Origin: Corynebacterium massiliense DSM 45435 | Lineage (GTDB): Bacteria; Actinomycetota; Actinomycetes; Mycobacteriales; Mycobacteriaceae | Assembly (NCBI RefSeq): GCF_028609805.1 | Contig: NZ_CP063189.1 | Coordinates: forward strand, 496,001 to 560,000 | DNA length: 64,000 nt | Direction of reading: 5' to 3' | Shown: positions 1 through 8,898 of the stretch, in pieces | Position numbering within the stretch: position 1 is the first letter of the stretch | How the letters are laid out: each line of letters starts with the position of its first letter | Notes under the pieces: model-generated | What the model saw: only the letters and a program-made list of their open reading frames with translations | Databases searched by the model: none | What the model was told of the DNA's origin: nothing | Translations under genes and position numbers: made by a program

Positions 1-264
1 TGGCGTTTTCTCCTGCCCCTCGTGCGGGCGCGACGGAAGCGGTTCATCGTCACGAACCAACGCGTCATCGCACGCGAGGGCAAGCGGACTGCGTCCGTGC
101 CCCTAGGGGACATCGCGGGCGTGCGCCGTCGCCGGGGCGGCATCTCCCTCGCCATCCGGGGTTACGACCGAGCGATGTACTTTCCGGAACTGCCGAAGAA
201 CCGGAAGCTCGAGCGGATTATCGATGACGCGGTGCAGGAATATCGCGATCCAATCTGGGGGTAA
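1..264 (+). CDS. PH-domain protein, C-terminal part (5' end outside window)
   Basis: The reading frame is open from base 1 (W-R-F-L-L-P-L...) to a TAA at 262-264, so the gene starts upstream of the window. The visible 87 residues show the end of a membrane segment, then an RRKRFIVTNQRVI stretch and a beta-rich region (VPLGDIAGVRRRRGGISLAI). This is typical of the bacterial PH (bPH_2) fold, a membrane-associated domain of unknown ligand. In corynebacteria a membrane PH-domain gene commonly lies before purK, which agrees with purK at 1749 here. The biochemical role is unknown. The GTG at 22 is only an internal codon. Confidence 0.7.
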   Translation, partial: WRFLLPLVRARRKRFIVTNQRVIAREGKRTASVPLGDIAGVRRRRGGISLAIRGYDRAMYFPELPKNRKLERIIDDAVQEYRDPIWG

Positions 265-283
265 AAGCTAGGTCTTCCGGGGC

Positions 284-1489
284 TTAGGTCGTTGCTCCCT
301 CGTGTGCTCGGGTTCGGCGGGCGTGGATTCTCTGTGCGGTGGTTTGCAGCCACCGCTTGGAGCGCTGGGACATCGGTCCGGTGGCATGGGTGCGGTGCCA
401 CGTTCCGTTGTCGAATAGCCAGATGAGGTCGTCTGTCGCGGGGTCGATGACGTAGGTCGCGCGGCCGTCGGTCTTGATGTTGTGGTGGTGCTGGCACAGG
501 TTGACCAGGTTGTACGGCGCGGTGGGGCCGCCGCTGTGGTGGTCGACGGCGTGGTCTTTCTGGCAGCGCATTGCCGGTACTGTGCACTGCGGGAAGCGGC
601 AGGTGCCGTCTCTTCCTTCCGTGTAGGCGCGCATGCGGTTCGGGGTGACGTAGTTCGTGGTCTTCGCTTTCGCTCCGCTTGTGTGGTCGACCACGCGGGA
701 GGGCGAAGCGGTGAGTACGTCGCCAATGAGAGGGTCAATCCACCCGAAACCGCGCACGTACACCGGGGCACTGTCCACGTCGCAGGCGCGGTAGACGTGC
801 AAGGTGACGTCGGGGGAGGGGTCGAACTTCCGCGTAATGAGCCCTGCCAGGGCTGCGGCGGCGGAGATGTTGCGCTCCCGGGCGGTCTGGGTGATGACCG
901 CATCGAGTGAAGCGGCGATCTCATCGGGGAATTCTGCGATAAGAGCGGTAGAGGCACCAGAGCTGCGAGAGACGGAATAGGCGCTTTCGCCGGCAGGCTC
1001 CGCCGGGGTGTCTGGGTCGTCCTCGGTTTTCCGCGGTTTGCGCAGGATGGTGTCGTCTTCGGTCATGATGAGCGTGTGCAACTTGCGCCGGAGGTTGGCT
1101 TGGGAAGGAAGCGCTGCGCCCGGGGATTTCGGCGTGAGGTACGCGGTAATGGCCGCATCTAGGCGTTCGAGAACATCGTCTTCTGGGTGGCCGAGTTTGC
1201 TTAAGACATCGTCGATGGCGATAAGCCGCGGGAAGTTGAGGTGGAAGTGCTCTTCCTGGGAAGCCTTCAGGCGCGGTAATTCGTCGAGACGGTGGAGCGC
1301 GCACGTGATGTTGATGATCCGGCGGGGTGATTCGCCGGTGCGACTCCCGAGGTCGTGGGCAGCAAGTTCAATATCGGCATCTAAAGGGGGCCGGTATTTC
1401 TGCCAAAGCCAGTATTCGTCGCGGCGCAAATCGCGCGCGGCTTCACACAGGGGATCGCCCGGCGTGAGATGGCGGTAGTAGTTGTTCAC
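284..1489 (-). CDS. HNH endonuclease, DUF222/13E12-type
   Basis: A 401-residue protein whose C-terminal third holds an HNH nuclease core: a CRFPQC zinc knuckle, then CQKDHAVDHHSGG and LCQHHHNIK, which supply the metal-binding His/Asn residues. The N-terminal two thirds is the helical DUF222-like region found in actinobacterial HNH proteins, which are often multicopy and sometimes mobile-element related. The start is a GTG at 1489, with only a weak ribosome site. The gene is divergent from purK across about 260 bases and ends 19 bases from the PH-domain gene. The physiological role is unknown; DNA cleavage is inferred from the motif only. Confidence 0.85.
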   Translation of the reverse strand: MNNYYRHLTPGDPLCEAARDLRRDEYWLWQKYRPPLDADIELAAHDLGSRTGESPRRIINITCALHRLDELPRLKASQEEHFHLNFPRLIAIDDVLSKLGHPEDDVLERLDAAITAYLTPKSPGAALPSQANLRRKLHTLIMTEDDTILRKPRKTEDDPDTPAEPAGESAYSVSRSSGASTALIAEFPDEIAASLDAVITQTARERNISAAAALAGLITRKFDPSPDVTLHVYRACDVDSAPVYVRGFGWIDPLIGDVLTASPSRVVDHTSGAKAKTTNYVTPNRMRAYTEGRDGTCRFPQCTVPAMRCQKDHAVDHHSGGPTAPYNLVNLCQHHHNIKTDGRATYVIDPATDDLIWLFDNGTWHRTHATGPMSQRSKRWLQTTAQRIHARRTRAHEGATT

Positions 1490-1748
1490 GGGGTTCGTCC
1501 AATCGTTCGGATATCAATACGTGTATGCGGGTTGGCGTCGGATTTTTAAGAGGTAATCGCTTGTATGTTCGTTTCGGTTTAAGCGTATAGTACACCCCGG
1601 ACACGTACCGTAAGCTGCGGAAACGCGATATCCGAGAGGCGATAAAGAGCTGATGTGCTGAGGCCGGGTGCTGAGGTGGGTCGAAGCGGAAGATTCGGGA
1701 GGTGCAGGAGGGGAGGGGCGCTAGCTGCATGGACTAAACTCGTCGTCT

Positions 1749-2948
1749 GTGATTGAGGACGAAGGAAACATCGAAGTACATGCCCCCGGGCTTCCCGTCG
1801 TGGCGATTATCGGCGACGGGCAGCTGGCACGAATGACCCAGACGGCCGCGATTGAGCTCGGCCAGTCGGTTCGTCTTCTGGCTGGTAGCAAGAACTCCTC
1901 GGCCGCCCAGGTGTGCGCGGACGTGGTGGTCGGCGACTACCACGACTACGACGATCTTCTCGCTGCCGTGAAGGGCGCGGACGCGGTCACGTTCGACCAC
2001 GAGCACGTGCCCAATGAGCACCTGCTGGCGCTTATCGATGCCGGCTACAACGTCAACCCCCGCCCCGCCGCGCTGATCAACGCGCAGGACAAGCTCGTCC
2101 AGCGCGAGCGTCTCTCCGAGTTGGGGGCGCCGGTGCCGCGTTTCGTGGGCATCGACAAGCTGGAGGATGCGGAAGCCTTCTGGGACGAGACCGGCGGCCA
2201 GGTGTGCCTGAAGACCCGCCGCGGTGGCTACGACGGCAAGGGCGTGTGGTTCCCGCAAAGCCGTGAGGAGCTGTGCCGCTTGGTAGAAGAAATCGATTCG
2301 CCGCTTTTGGCCGAGGAGAAGATCGACTTCGCCCGGGAGCTTTCGGCACTGGTCGCGCGTACCCCGTCGGGGGAGACCCGCGCGTGGGACATCACCCAGT
2401 CGGTGCAGGCGGACGGCATCTGCTCCGAGGCCATTGCACCGGCGCCGGGGCTGGATGCGGAGACCGCCCGCGAGGTGGAGGCCCTGGGGTGCTCGGTAGC
2501 GGAGAAGCTCGAGGTCACCGGCGTGCTGGCGGTCGAGCTCTTCGAGGACAAGGCGGGCGACATCTTTGTCAATGAGCTCGCCATGCGCCCCCACAACACC
2601 GGACACTGGACCCAGGATGGGGCGGTGACCAGCCAGTTCGAGCAACACGTGCGCGCAGTCCTGGACTGGCCGCTAGGAGATACGACCCGGACCGTGCCCG
2701 TGACCGTCATGGCGAACGTGCTGGGCGCCGAGACGGATCCGGACATGGAAATGCAAGACCGCATGGTGCACGTCGCCCGCCGTTTCCCCAACGCGAAGAT
2801 GCACCTGTACGGCAAAACCCACCGCCCGGGCCGCAAGATCGGGCACGTAAACCTCACCGGCAACGACGCGGACGCCACTCGCCGCGATGCGCGCCTGGCC
2901 GCCGGTTTTCTGCGCGATGCGGTGTGGGCTGACGGCTACGCTGAGTAA
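1749..2948 (+). CDS. purK: 5-(carboxyamino)imidazole ribonucleotide synthase
   Basis: PurK makes N5-CAIR from AIR, bicarbonate and ATP in de novo purine synthesis. The 399-residue protein has the family N-terminus (VVAIIGDGQLARM), a central ATP-grasp domain (LKTRRGGYDGKGVW, then LLAEEKIDFARELSALVAR) and the FVNELAMRPHNTGHWTQDG metal-binding and AIR-binding segment. Length matches the family. The start is a GTG at 1749; a few residues of N-terminal extension precede the Rossmann-like motif. purE follows after 33 bases, giving the standard purK-purE pair. Confidence 0.95.
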   Translation: MIEDEGNIEVHAPGLPVVAIIGDGQLARMTQTAAIELGQSVRLLAGSKNSSAAQVCADVVVGDYHDYDDLLAAVKGADAVTFDHEHVPNEHLLALIDAGYNVNPRPAALINAQDKLVQRERLSELGAPVPRFVGIDKLEDAEAFWDETGGQVCLKTRRGGYDGKGVWFPQSREELCRLVEEIDSPLLAEEKIDFARELSALVARTPSGETRAWDITQSVQADGICSEAIAPAPGLDAETAREVEALGCSVAEKLEVTGVLAVELFEDKAGDIFVNELAMRPHNTGHWTQDGAVTSQFEQHVRAVLDWPLGDTTRTVPVTVMANVLGAETDPDMEMQDRMVHVARRFPNAKMHLYGKTHRPGRKIGHVNLTGNDADATRRDARLAAGFLRDAVWADGYAE

Positions 2949-2981
2949 CGACACCTTTTTGAGACAAGGAGCATTTCTTAC

Positions 2982-3485
2982 ATGGCTAACCCGCGCGTAG
3001 GACTCATCATGGGTTCTGATTCCGATTGGCCGACCGTGGAGCCGGCGGCCGACGTACTTACGAAGTTTGGCATTCCCTTCGAGGTAGGCGTGGTCTCCGC
3101 GCACCGCACGCCGGAGAAGATGCTCGACTACGCGAAAAACGCCCGCTCGCGGGGGCTCGAGGTGCTCGTCGCCTGCGCTGGGGGTGCGGCGCACTTGCCG
3201 GGAATGGTCGCGGCCGCTACGCCGCTGCCGGTCATCGGCATCCCGCGGGCGCTGAAGAACCTGGACGGCCTCGACTCGCTGTTGTCCATCGTGCAGATGC
3301 CCGCCGGCGTGCCGGTTGCGACCGTCTCCATCGATGGGGCGAAAAACGCTGGTCTGCTCGCCGCGCGCATTCTCGCATCTGGCGATGCCGAGGTCGCCGA
3401 CAAGATGGAGGCGTACCAAAAGGACATGGCCGCCGCGGTGGAAGAAAAGGACGCGCGCCTGCGCGACAAGCTACTCGGGGAGTAG
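2982..3485 (+). CDS. purE: N5-CAIR mutase
   Basis: Class I PurE, which converts N5-CAIR made by PurK into CAIR. The 167-residue protein has the expected signatures: [12 protein letters not shown] at the N-terminus (phosphate and substrate binding), [11 protein letters not shown] with the catalytic His, and [12 protein letters not shown] good ribosome site (aaggag, 2967-2972) precedes the ATG at 2982. The 3' end overlaps the 3' end of the convergent ribokinase gene by 15 bases (3471-3485), so no separate terminator lies between them. Confidence 0.96.
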   Translation: MANPRVGLIMGSDSDWPTVEPAADVLTKFGIPFEVGVVSAHRTPEKMLDYAKNARSRGLEVLVACAGGAAHLPGMVAAATPLPVIGIPRALKNLDGLDSLLSIVQMPAGVPVATVSIDGAKNAGLLAARILASGDAEVADKMEAYQKDMAAAVEEKDARLRDKLLGE

Positions 3486-4379
3486 GTCGCCTGCGCCCGG
3501 GTACGAATCCTGGGCGCCGGACCGGGTGACGGAGAAAGCTCCGACGCGGGCGGCGTGGCGCGCGGCATCGGCAAGCGCGATGCCCGGCTCGGCGAGCAAC
3601 TTCGCGCACAGTGCCCCGGCGAACGCATCACCCGCGCCCACGGTGTCGACCGCCTCGACCTGCGGGGTGGGGATATCGGTCAGCTCCGGGTCTGCGACCA
3701 GCGCGCCGGCCGCGCCGAGGGTGATGACGGCGGAGGAAAAGCCGGCATCGATAAGCGCGGCGGCCAGGGCGTGTGGGTCATCGTCGTCGGCCGGTGTTCC
3801 CAGCTGATCCAAGATGAGCCCGGCCTCGTGCTCGTTGGCAATGAGCGGATCGGCGCGCAAGAGGCTCTCGCGATCCACGTCCACCACCGGCGCCAAGTTG
3901 ATGATGACCCTTCCCTGAGCCGCAGCCACCGCCTCCCGGAACCCGCTCGGGGGAATCTCACCCTGGAGCAGCACGATGTCCGCCGCGGCGATGCGCTCGC
4001 GGTGGCCAGAGACGTACTGGTCATCCACGCGCGCGTTCGCGCCCGGCACGACGATGATGGTGTTTTCGCCCTTTTCGTCGACGGTGATGACCGCTAGGCC
4101 GGTGAGCTCGTCATCGATTTCGGTTACGGCGGTCATATCCACCCCGGACGAGTGCAGGTTCCGCACCGCGGGCTTGCGGTAGTGATCGGCACCGACCGCC
4201 CCGACGAACTCCACGTGCGCGCCCTGCAGGGCCGCGGCCACCGCCTGGTTCGCTCCTTTGCCCCCGGCCTTGATGTCATCGCCGCGCCCGAGGAGGGTCT
4301 CGCCGGGCTGGGGGTGGCGTTCGACGTGCGTGACCAAGTCCGCGTTGATTGAACCGACTACAACGAGGGTGCCTTCCAT
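3471..4379 (-). CDS. rbsK: Ribokinase (PfkB family)
   Basis: A 302-residue sugar kinase that phosphorylates ribose, or a related pentose, with ATP. PfkB signature 1 is seen as [16 protein letters not shown] near residue 40. Signature 2 is [13 protein letters not shown] near residue 245, which contains the catalytic Asp. Substrate-binding GSINADLV is at the N-terminus. The ATG at 4379 was chosen because homology to the family begins at [14 protein letters not shown]; the frame continues open upstream but without family features. No ribose transporter or regulator is adjacent. The gene is convergent with purE and divergent from the YdcF-like gene. Confidence 0.93.
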   Translation of the reverse strand: MEGTLVVVGSINADLVTHVERHPQPGETLLGRGDDIKAGGKGANQAVAAALQGAHVEFVGAVGADHYRKPAVRNLHSSGVDMTAVTEIDDELTGLAVITVDEKGENTIIVVPGANARVDDQYVSGHRERIAAADIVLLQGEIPPSGFREAVAAAQGRVIINLAPVVDVDRESLLRADPLIANEHEAGLILDQLGTPADDDDPHALAAALIDAGFSSAVITLGAAGALVADPELTDIPTPQVEAVDTVGAGDAFAGALCAKLLAEPGIALADAARHAARVGAFSVTRSGAQDSYPGAGDLLPE

Positions 4380-4419
4380 GCGCCCTATGATGCCACGGTG
4401 GGCGGTAGGATCTCGGCTC

Positions 4420-4866
4420 GTGTCGTGCATCGTCGTGTTGGGAGCCCGGGTTACCAACGGGCAGCCGGAGGCCGTGTTGCGGTCCCGGCTTTTTCGGGCT
4501 GCCGAGCTGGCCCGGGAGGTGCCGGGGCCGGTCATCGTCAGTGGCGCCGGCGAGTCCGCTGCGATGGCCCGCACCTTGGTGGAATTGGGAATAGACCCCA
4601 GCCGCATCGTGGAAGAAGACGCCGCCACCAGCACGAACGAGAACCTGGAGAACGCGTGGGCTCTCGCCGGCGCGGACCGTCTAGACGTGGTCACCAACGA
4701 ATTCCACGCCCTGCGGACCCGGCTGTGGGCCTGGCATCTGGGGATTCCGGTCACGGTCCATACGACCCCGACGCCGTGGCGCGTCCGGCTGGGGCACTGG
4801 GCGCGGGAGGTTGTGGCCACCCCGCACTCGGCCGCGCGCATCCTCTGGCGGCGGATTCGGGGGTAG
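4420..4866 (+). CDS. YdcF-like / DUF218 family protein
   Basis: A soluble DUF218 (YdcF-like) protein of about 148 residues. It shows the Rossmann-like start IVVLGARV, then VIVSGAGES, the family's conserved ATSTNENLENA and VTNEFHALRTRLWA. Family members are thought to bind adenosyl nucleotides, but the substrate is unknown. I prefer the GTG at 4420 because GGTAGGA at 4404-4410 sits at ribosome-site distance and the DUF218 fold begins at once; ATGs at 4378, 4387 and 4390 are alternatives that would overlap or abut the divergent rbsK start. No membrane segment is seen. Confidence 0.75.
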   Translation: MSCIVVLGARVTNGQPEAVLRSRLFRAAELAREVPGPVIVSGAGESAAMARTLVELGIDPSRIVEEDAATSTNENLENAWALAGADRLDVVTNEFHALRTRLWAWHLGIPVTVHTTPTPWRVRLGHWAREVVATPHSAARILWRRIRG

Positions 4867-4935
4867 TAACCGGGCAATATATCTCACAAAGATTATGCCG
4901 AGCTGCGTGCCTGGGCATAAGGTGTGGAGCAAAAA

Positions 4936-5874
4936 GTGAACCTATGGTTACAGAAGGTTGACGCTAAGTTGAATAACCTCACGCCCGTGTACACCATCCG
5001 GGCAGACGGCTACGCCGCGCAGATCGCGGCGTTCGGCGGCGGGGTAAAGTCGCTGACCTTTCGCGGTGCCCCGCTCGTGGAGACCTACGACGGTTTCCCG
5101 CCGCTAGCCGCCGGCGTGGTACTCGCTCCGTGGCCGAACCGCATCGCCGACGGCACCTATACCTGGCGCGGCGAGCGGCATCAGCTTCCCATTACCGAGC
5201 CGGAGCGCAACAACGCCATCCACGGGTTCGTCGCTGACCGCGTCTGGGAGTGCGTGTCCCACTCGGTCGGTTCGGTCACCCTGGCGGTGAACATCGCCCC
5301 GCAGGCCGGGTATCCCTGGTTTGTGCGGCTGGTCGCCCGCTACGCGCTGGGGCGAGACGGGCTGACCGCCACCTTCCACGCCGAGTCCCCGCACCCCGAA
5401 GTGCCCTACGCCTTCGGCTGGCACACCTACCTCACCGCCGGCGGAGCGCCCACCGATACGTGCCGGCTCACGCTCAACACGACCACCGACGTCGAGCTCG
5501 ATGGTGCCCGCAACCTCCCGACGGGGGTGGAGCGCCCAGCGCAGTTTAAGGACGCGGCCGTGGCAGGCCTCGAGTTAGATCACTGTTTCTCCGCCCCGAC
5601 CGGGGTGCGAGCCGAGCTTGCCGATGCCCACGGTCTCCGCACCCGCCTGGAATGCTCCGGGGACGTGCGGTGGGCGCAGGTATACACCCCGCACGATTAC
5701 CCGGGGCGTGGGAGAGCGATCGCGGTCGAGCCCATGAGCGCCCCGCCCAACGCGTTCGCCACCGGCACCGGTGTGCGAACCTTGCCCGCGACGGACTGGG
5801 TGCGACTTTCCGCTGCGGATACAGGTACTGCCGCGGATACAGGCTTTTTCGGGCACGGGAACGTAGAAAACTAG
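4936..5874 (+). CDS. galM: Aldose 1-epimerase (mutarotase)
   Basis: Interconverts alpha and beta anomers of galactose or glucose, the first step of the Leloir route. Family motifs seen are LAPWPNRIADGTYTW (substrate-binding Arg), NNAIHGFVADRVWE with the catalytic His, FGWHTYLT with the second His, and the C-terminal IAVEPMSAPPNAF with the catalytic Glu. The GTG at 4936 is favoured because GTGGAG ends six bases upstream; GTG 4924 and TTG 4970 are alternatives. It is the first gene of a galactose operon with the symporter, galT and galK; the symporter follows after 12 bases. Confidence 0.88.
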   Translation: MNLWLQKVDAKLNNLTPVYTIRADGYAAQIAAFGGGVKSLTFRGAPLVETYDGFPPLAAGVVLAPWPNRIADGTYTWRGERHQLPITEPERNNAIHGFVADRVWECVSHSVGSVTLAVNIAPQAGYPWFVRLVARYALGRDGLTATFHAESPHPEVPYAFGWHTYLTAGGAPTDTCRLTLNTTTDVELDGARNLPTGVERPAQFKDAAVAGLELDHCFSAPTGVRAELADAHGLRTRLECSGDVRWAQVYTPHDYPGRGRAIAVEPMSAPPNAFATGTGVRTLPATDWVRLSAADTGTAADTGFFGHGNVEN

Positions 5875-5886
5875 AAAGGCAAGCAG

Positions 5887-7548
5887 ATGGCAACTGCTGA
5901 ATCAGCGCTGCGCTTGGACGCAACGTGGGTCGACTACCTGTTGGTGTTGATCTATTTCCTTTTCGTCTTGGGCATCGGCTGGATGGCGAAGTCCAAGGTG
6001 TCGAATTCCATTGACTTCTTCCTGTCGGGGCGCGGCCTGCCGGCCTGGGTGACCGCCCTGGCGTTCGTCTCCGCCAACTTGGGCGCGGTGGAAATCATCG
6101 GCATGTCCGCCAACGGCGTCGAATACGGCTTCCAGACCATGCACTACTTCTGGATCGGCGCCGTGCCCGCCATGATCTTCTTAGGCATCGTGATGATGCC
6201 CTTCTACTACGGCTCGAAGGTCCGCTCCGTACCGGAGTTCATGCGCCGGCGCTTCGGCAACGGCGCACATTTGGTCAACGCCATTTCTTTCGCGCTCGCG
6301 CAGCTGCTTATCGCCGGCGTGAACCTGTTCTTGCTCGCCACCATTGTGGAGGCCCTTTTGGGTTGGCCGATGTGGGTCGCGCTCGTCGTGGCCGGAATCA
6401 TCGTCTTGTCCTACATCACCCTGGGCGGGCTGTCGGCGGCGATCTACAACGAGGTGCTGCAGTTCTTCGTCATCATCGCGGCACTCGCGCCGCTCACCGT
6501 CATCGGCGTCAACCGCGTCGGTGGCTGGCAGGGGCTGAAGGAGTCGGTGGCATCGCAAAGCATGTTGCACACCTGGCCGGGCACGGACATCTCCGGGTTC
6601 GGAAACCCCATCTGGTCCGTCATCGGCATCGTATTGGGTCTCGGTTTCGTGCTGTCGTTCGGCTACTGGACCACCAACTTCGTCGAGGTCCAGCGCGCGA
6701 TGGCCTCCGACTCGATTTCCGCCGCGCGGAAGACGCCCATCCTCGGCGCGTTCCCGAAGATGTTCATCCCGTTCCTCGTCGTGCTGCCGGGCATGGTCGC
6801 CTCGGTCATCGTCGGTGACATTGCCGATGGCTCCGCCGCGCCGAACGAGGCCATCTTGTACCTCATGCGCGACCTGTTGCCCAACGGTCTTCTGGGCGTC
6901 GCCATCGCCGGCCTGCTCGCGTCGTTCATGGCGGGCATGGCGGCCAATATCTCCGCATTCAACACCGTGATGTCCTACGACATCTGGGAAACCTACGTGG
7001 TCAAAGACCGCGAGGACAGCTACTACCTGCGCTTCGGTCGCTGGATGACGGTGGTGGCGACCTGCATCGCCGTGTTCACCGCGCTGCTCGCACGGAACTT
7101 CGGCAACGTCATGGATTACCTGCAGACGCTGTTCGGCTTTTTCAACGCCCCGCTGTTTGCCACCTTCATCCTGGGCATGTTCTGGAAGCGCATGACCCCG
7201 CACGCCGGCTGGGCCGGCCTGGTCTCCGGCACGGTCTCGGCCATCGCGTACTGGGCCGTCGCCAACTTCAGCGGCGCGGAGGCCGCCCTGTTCAACCTGC
7301 CGGGCCAGGGCACCGCGTTCGTCGCGGCGGGCATTGCTTTCGCCGTGGACGTCATCGTCTCGGTCGCCGTCACCTTGTTCACCACGCCCAAACCGGACCA
7401 CGAGCTGGTCGGCTTCGTCTCCTCGGTGACCCCGAAGGACCACTTCGCAGACTTCACCGAAAAGTCCCTGCCGTGGTACCAGCGCACCGTCCCGCTGGGC
7501 ATCATTGGCCTCATCTGCGTCGTCGCTCTCAACGTGATCTTCGCCTAA
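5887..7548 (+). CDS. Sodium/solute symporter, probable galactose/glucose uptake
   Basis: A 553-residue polytopic membrane protein of the SSS family, with about 14 hydrophobic segments. The N-terminal segment reads LLVLIYFLFVLGIGW, followed by SIDFFLSGRGLPAW, typical of SGLT-like transporters. FGYWTTNFVEVQRAMAS and SFMAGMAANISAFNTV match the conserved TM6-TM8 signatures. Its position between galM and galT makes galactose, taken up with Na+, the most likely substrate; that is inference from context. The ATG at 5887 has GAAAGGCAAGCAG upstream. The next small gene follows after 12 bases with its own AAGGAG. Confidence 0.88.
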   Translation: MATAESALRLDATWVDYLLVLIYFLFVLGIGWMAKSKVSNSIDFFLSGRGLPAWVTALAFVSANLGAVEIIGMSANGVEYGFQTMHYFWIGAVPAMIFLGIVMMPFYYGSKVRSVPEFMRRRFGNGAHLVNAISFALAQLLIAGVNLFLLATIVEALLGWPMWVALVVAGIIVLSYITLGGLSAAIYNEVLQFFVIIAALAPLTVIGVNRVGGWQGLKESVASQSMLHTWPGTDISGFGNPIWSVIGIVLGLGFVLSFGYWTTNFVEVQRAMASDSISAARKTPILGAFPKMFIPFLVVLPGMVASVIVGDIADGSAAPNEAILYLMRDLLPNGLLGVAIAGLLASFMAGMAANISAFNTVMSYDIWETYVVKDREDSYYLRFGRWMTVVATCIAVFTALLARNFGNVMDYLQTLFGFFNAPLFATFILGMFWKRMTPHAGWAGLVSGTVSAIAYWAVANFSGAEAALFNLPGQGTAFVAAGIAFAVDVIVSVAVTLFTTPKPDHELVGFVSSVTPKDHFADFTEKSLPWYQRTVPLGIIGLICVVALNVIFA

Positions 7549-7560
7549 AAGGAGCATTTC

Positions 7561-7803
7561 ATGAATTCCGCATTCGATCTCCGCAACGTCATCGCCGCGC
7601 TCATCGGTTTGTACGGCATCGTCTTGGTGGCCTGCTCCTTCGCGCTCGATCCGGGCATCAACCCGGATACCGGGCAGGCGAAAGACCCGATGGATAACCT
7701 GTGGGCTGGAGTGGCCATGCTGGTGGCCGCCGCAGCGTTTTGGGCGTGGGCGAAGCTGCGCCCCGTCGTCCCCGCTGCGGAAGGACAGGAAAGCGAGGAG
7801 TAA
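7561..7803 (+). CDS. Small two-TM membrane protein in galactose operon
   Basis: An 80-residue protein with two predicted membrane segments: NVIAALIGLYGIVLVACSFAL near residues 9-29 and NLWAGVAMLVAAAAFWAWA near residues 47-65. An AAGGAG ribosome site lies seven bases before the ATG. The stop codon abuts the galT start (TAA then ATG at 7804), so it is translationally linked to galT. I recognise no family. Its place directly after the SSS symporter suggests an accessory subunit of that transporter, as small proteins accompany some SSS carriers; this is inference. Confidence 0.8.
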   Translation: MNSAFDLRNVIAALIGLYGIVLVACSFALDPGINPDTGQAKDPMDNLWAGVAMLVAAAAFWAWAKLRPVVPAAEGQESEE

Positions 7804-8898
7804 ATGTCTGTGTCCGTGACGAGTGCCACGCTTGCCGATGGCCGCGAAATCATCTACTTCGACGACTCGGATCCCGCGCCCGGGGAGCGCGTCCTAGACG
7901 ATCCCCGCGAGCTGCCGCAGGTGACCGCCGCTTCCGAAATGCGGCGCGACCCGCTCACGGGCGAGTGGGTGGCCTTTGCCGCCCACCGTATGAACCGCAC
8001 GTTCATGCCGCCGGCCAACGAAAACCCGCTCGCGCCGAGCCAGCCGGGACAGCTGCCCACGGAAATCCCGTCGCCCAGCTACGACGTCGTGGTCTTTGAA
8101 AACCGCTTCCCGTCGTTTTCCACGCACATGGACGTGCCGGGCGACTTCGCCTACGAGGTGGATGGGGTAGAGCGCAGGCCGGCCGCCGCGCGTTGCGAGG
8201 TGGTGTGTTTTACCTCCGATCCGGGATCGAGCTTCAAGGAGCTCAGCCCGCGCCGCATCCGCACCGTCATCGAGGCGTGGGCGGACCGCACCGCCGCGCT
8301 GTCCGCAATCGACGGGGTGCGCCAGGTCTTCCCGTTTGAAAACCGCGGGGAAGAAATCGGCGTGACCCTGCAGCACCCGCACGGCCAGATCTATTCCTAT
8401 CCTTTCTTGTCGCCCCGGCTCTCGCGCATCGTGGAGAAGGTGAAGGACAACCCGGGGTTGTTCGCCGAGATTGTCGAGCGCGAGTCGAACGGCGACCGCG
8501 TACTGAAAGAGACCGCCAACTTCCTGGTTTACGTGCCCGCCGCCGCGAAGTGGCCGGTCGAGGCGATGGTCATGCCCAAGCGCCAGGTCGCGGACTTTAC
8601 CGAGCTCACCGACGCAGAAAAAGACGAGCTCGCCCCGTTGCTCAAACAGCTTTACACCGCCATCGACGGCTTCTTCCCGGGCGTGGAGAAGACCCCGTAT
8701 ATCGCCGGGTGGACGCAGGCGCCCGTCGCGGGCCCCGAGCGGGAGGCGGTGCGGATGCACCTGCAGCTGTTTTCGCTCATGCGCTCGCCGAACCGCCTGA
8801 AGTATCTCGCCGGCTCGGAGTCCGCGCAGGCGGTGTGGATTAGTGACACCACGCCGGAGAAGATTGCCGAACGCTTCCGGGAGGTGTGGCCGCAATGA
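7804..8898 (+). CDS. galT: Galactose-1-phosphate uridylyltransferase
   Basis: Transfers UMP from UDP-glucose to galactose-1-phosphate. The 364-residue protein has the active-site HxH motif in TLQHPHGQIYSYPF; the second His forms the uridylyl intermediate. It also has RRDPLTGEWVAFAAHR at the N-terminus, FENRFPSFS, and HLQLFSLMRSPNRLKYLAGSE at the C-terminus. Length is normal for the class found in actinobacteria. The stop overlaps the galK start (ATGA at 8895-8898). With galK and galM it gives the Leloir pathway except galE, which is not in this cluster. Confidence 0.95.
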   Translation: MSVSVTSATLADGREIIYFDDSDPAPGERVLDDPRELPQVTAASEMRRDPLTGEWVAFAAHRMNRTFMPPANENPLAPSQPGQLPTEIPSPSYDVVVFENRFPSFSTHMDVPGDFAYEVDGVERRPAAARCEVVCFTSDPGSSFKELSPRRIRTVIEAWADRTAALSAIDGVRQVFPFENRGEEIGVTLQHPHGQIYSYPFLSPRLSRIVEKVKDNPGLFAEIVERESNGDRVLKETANFLVYVPAAAKWPVEAMVMPKRQVADFTELTDAEKDELAPLLKQLYTAIDGFFPGVEKTPYIAGWTQAPVAGPEREAVRMHLQLFSLMRSPNRLKYLAGSESAQAVWISDTTPEKIAERFREVWPQ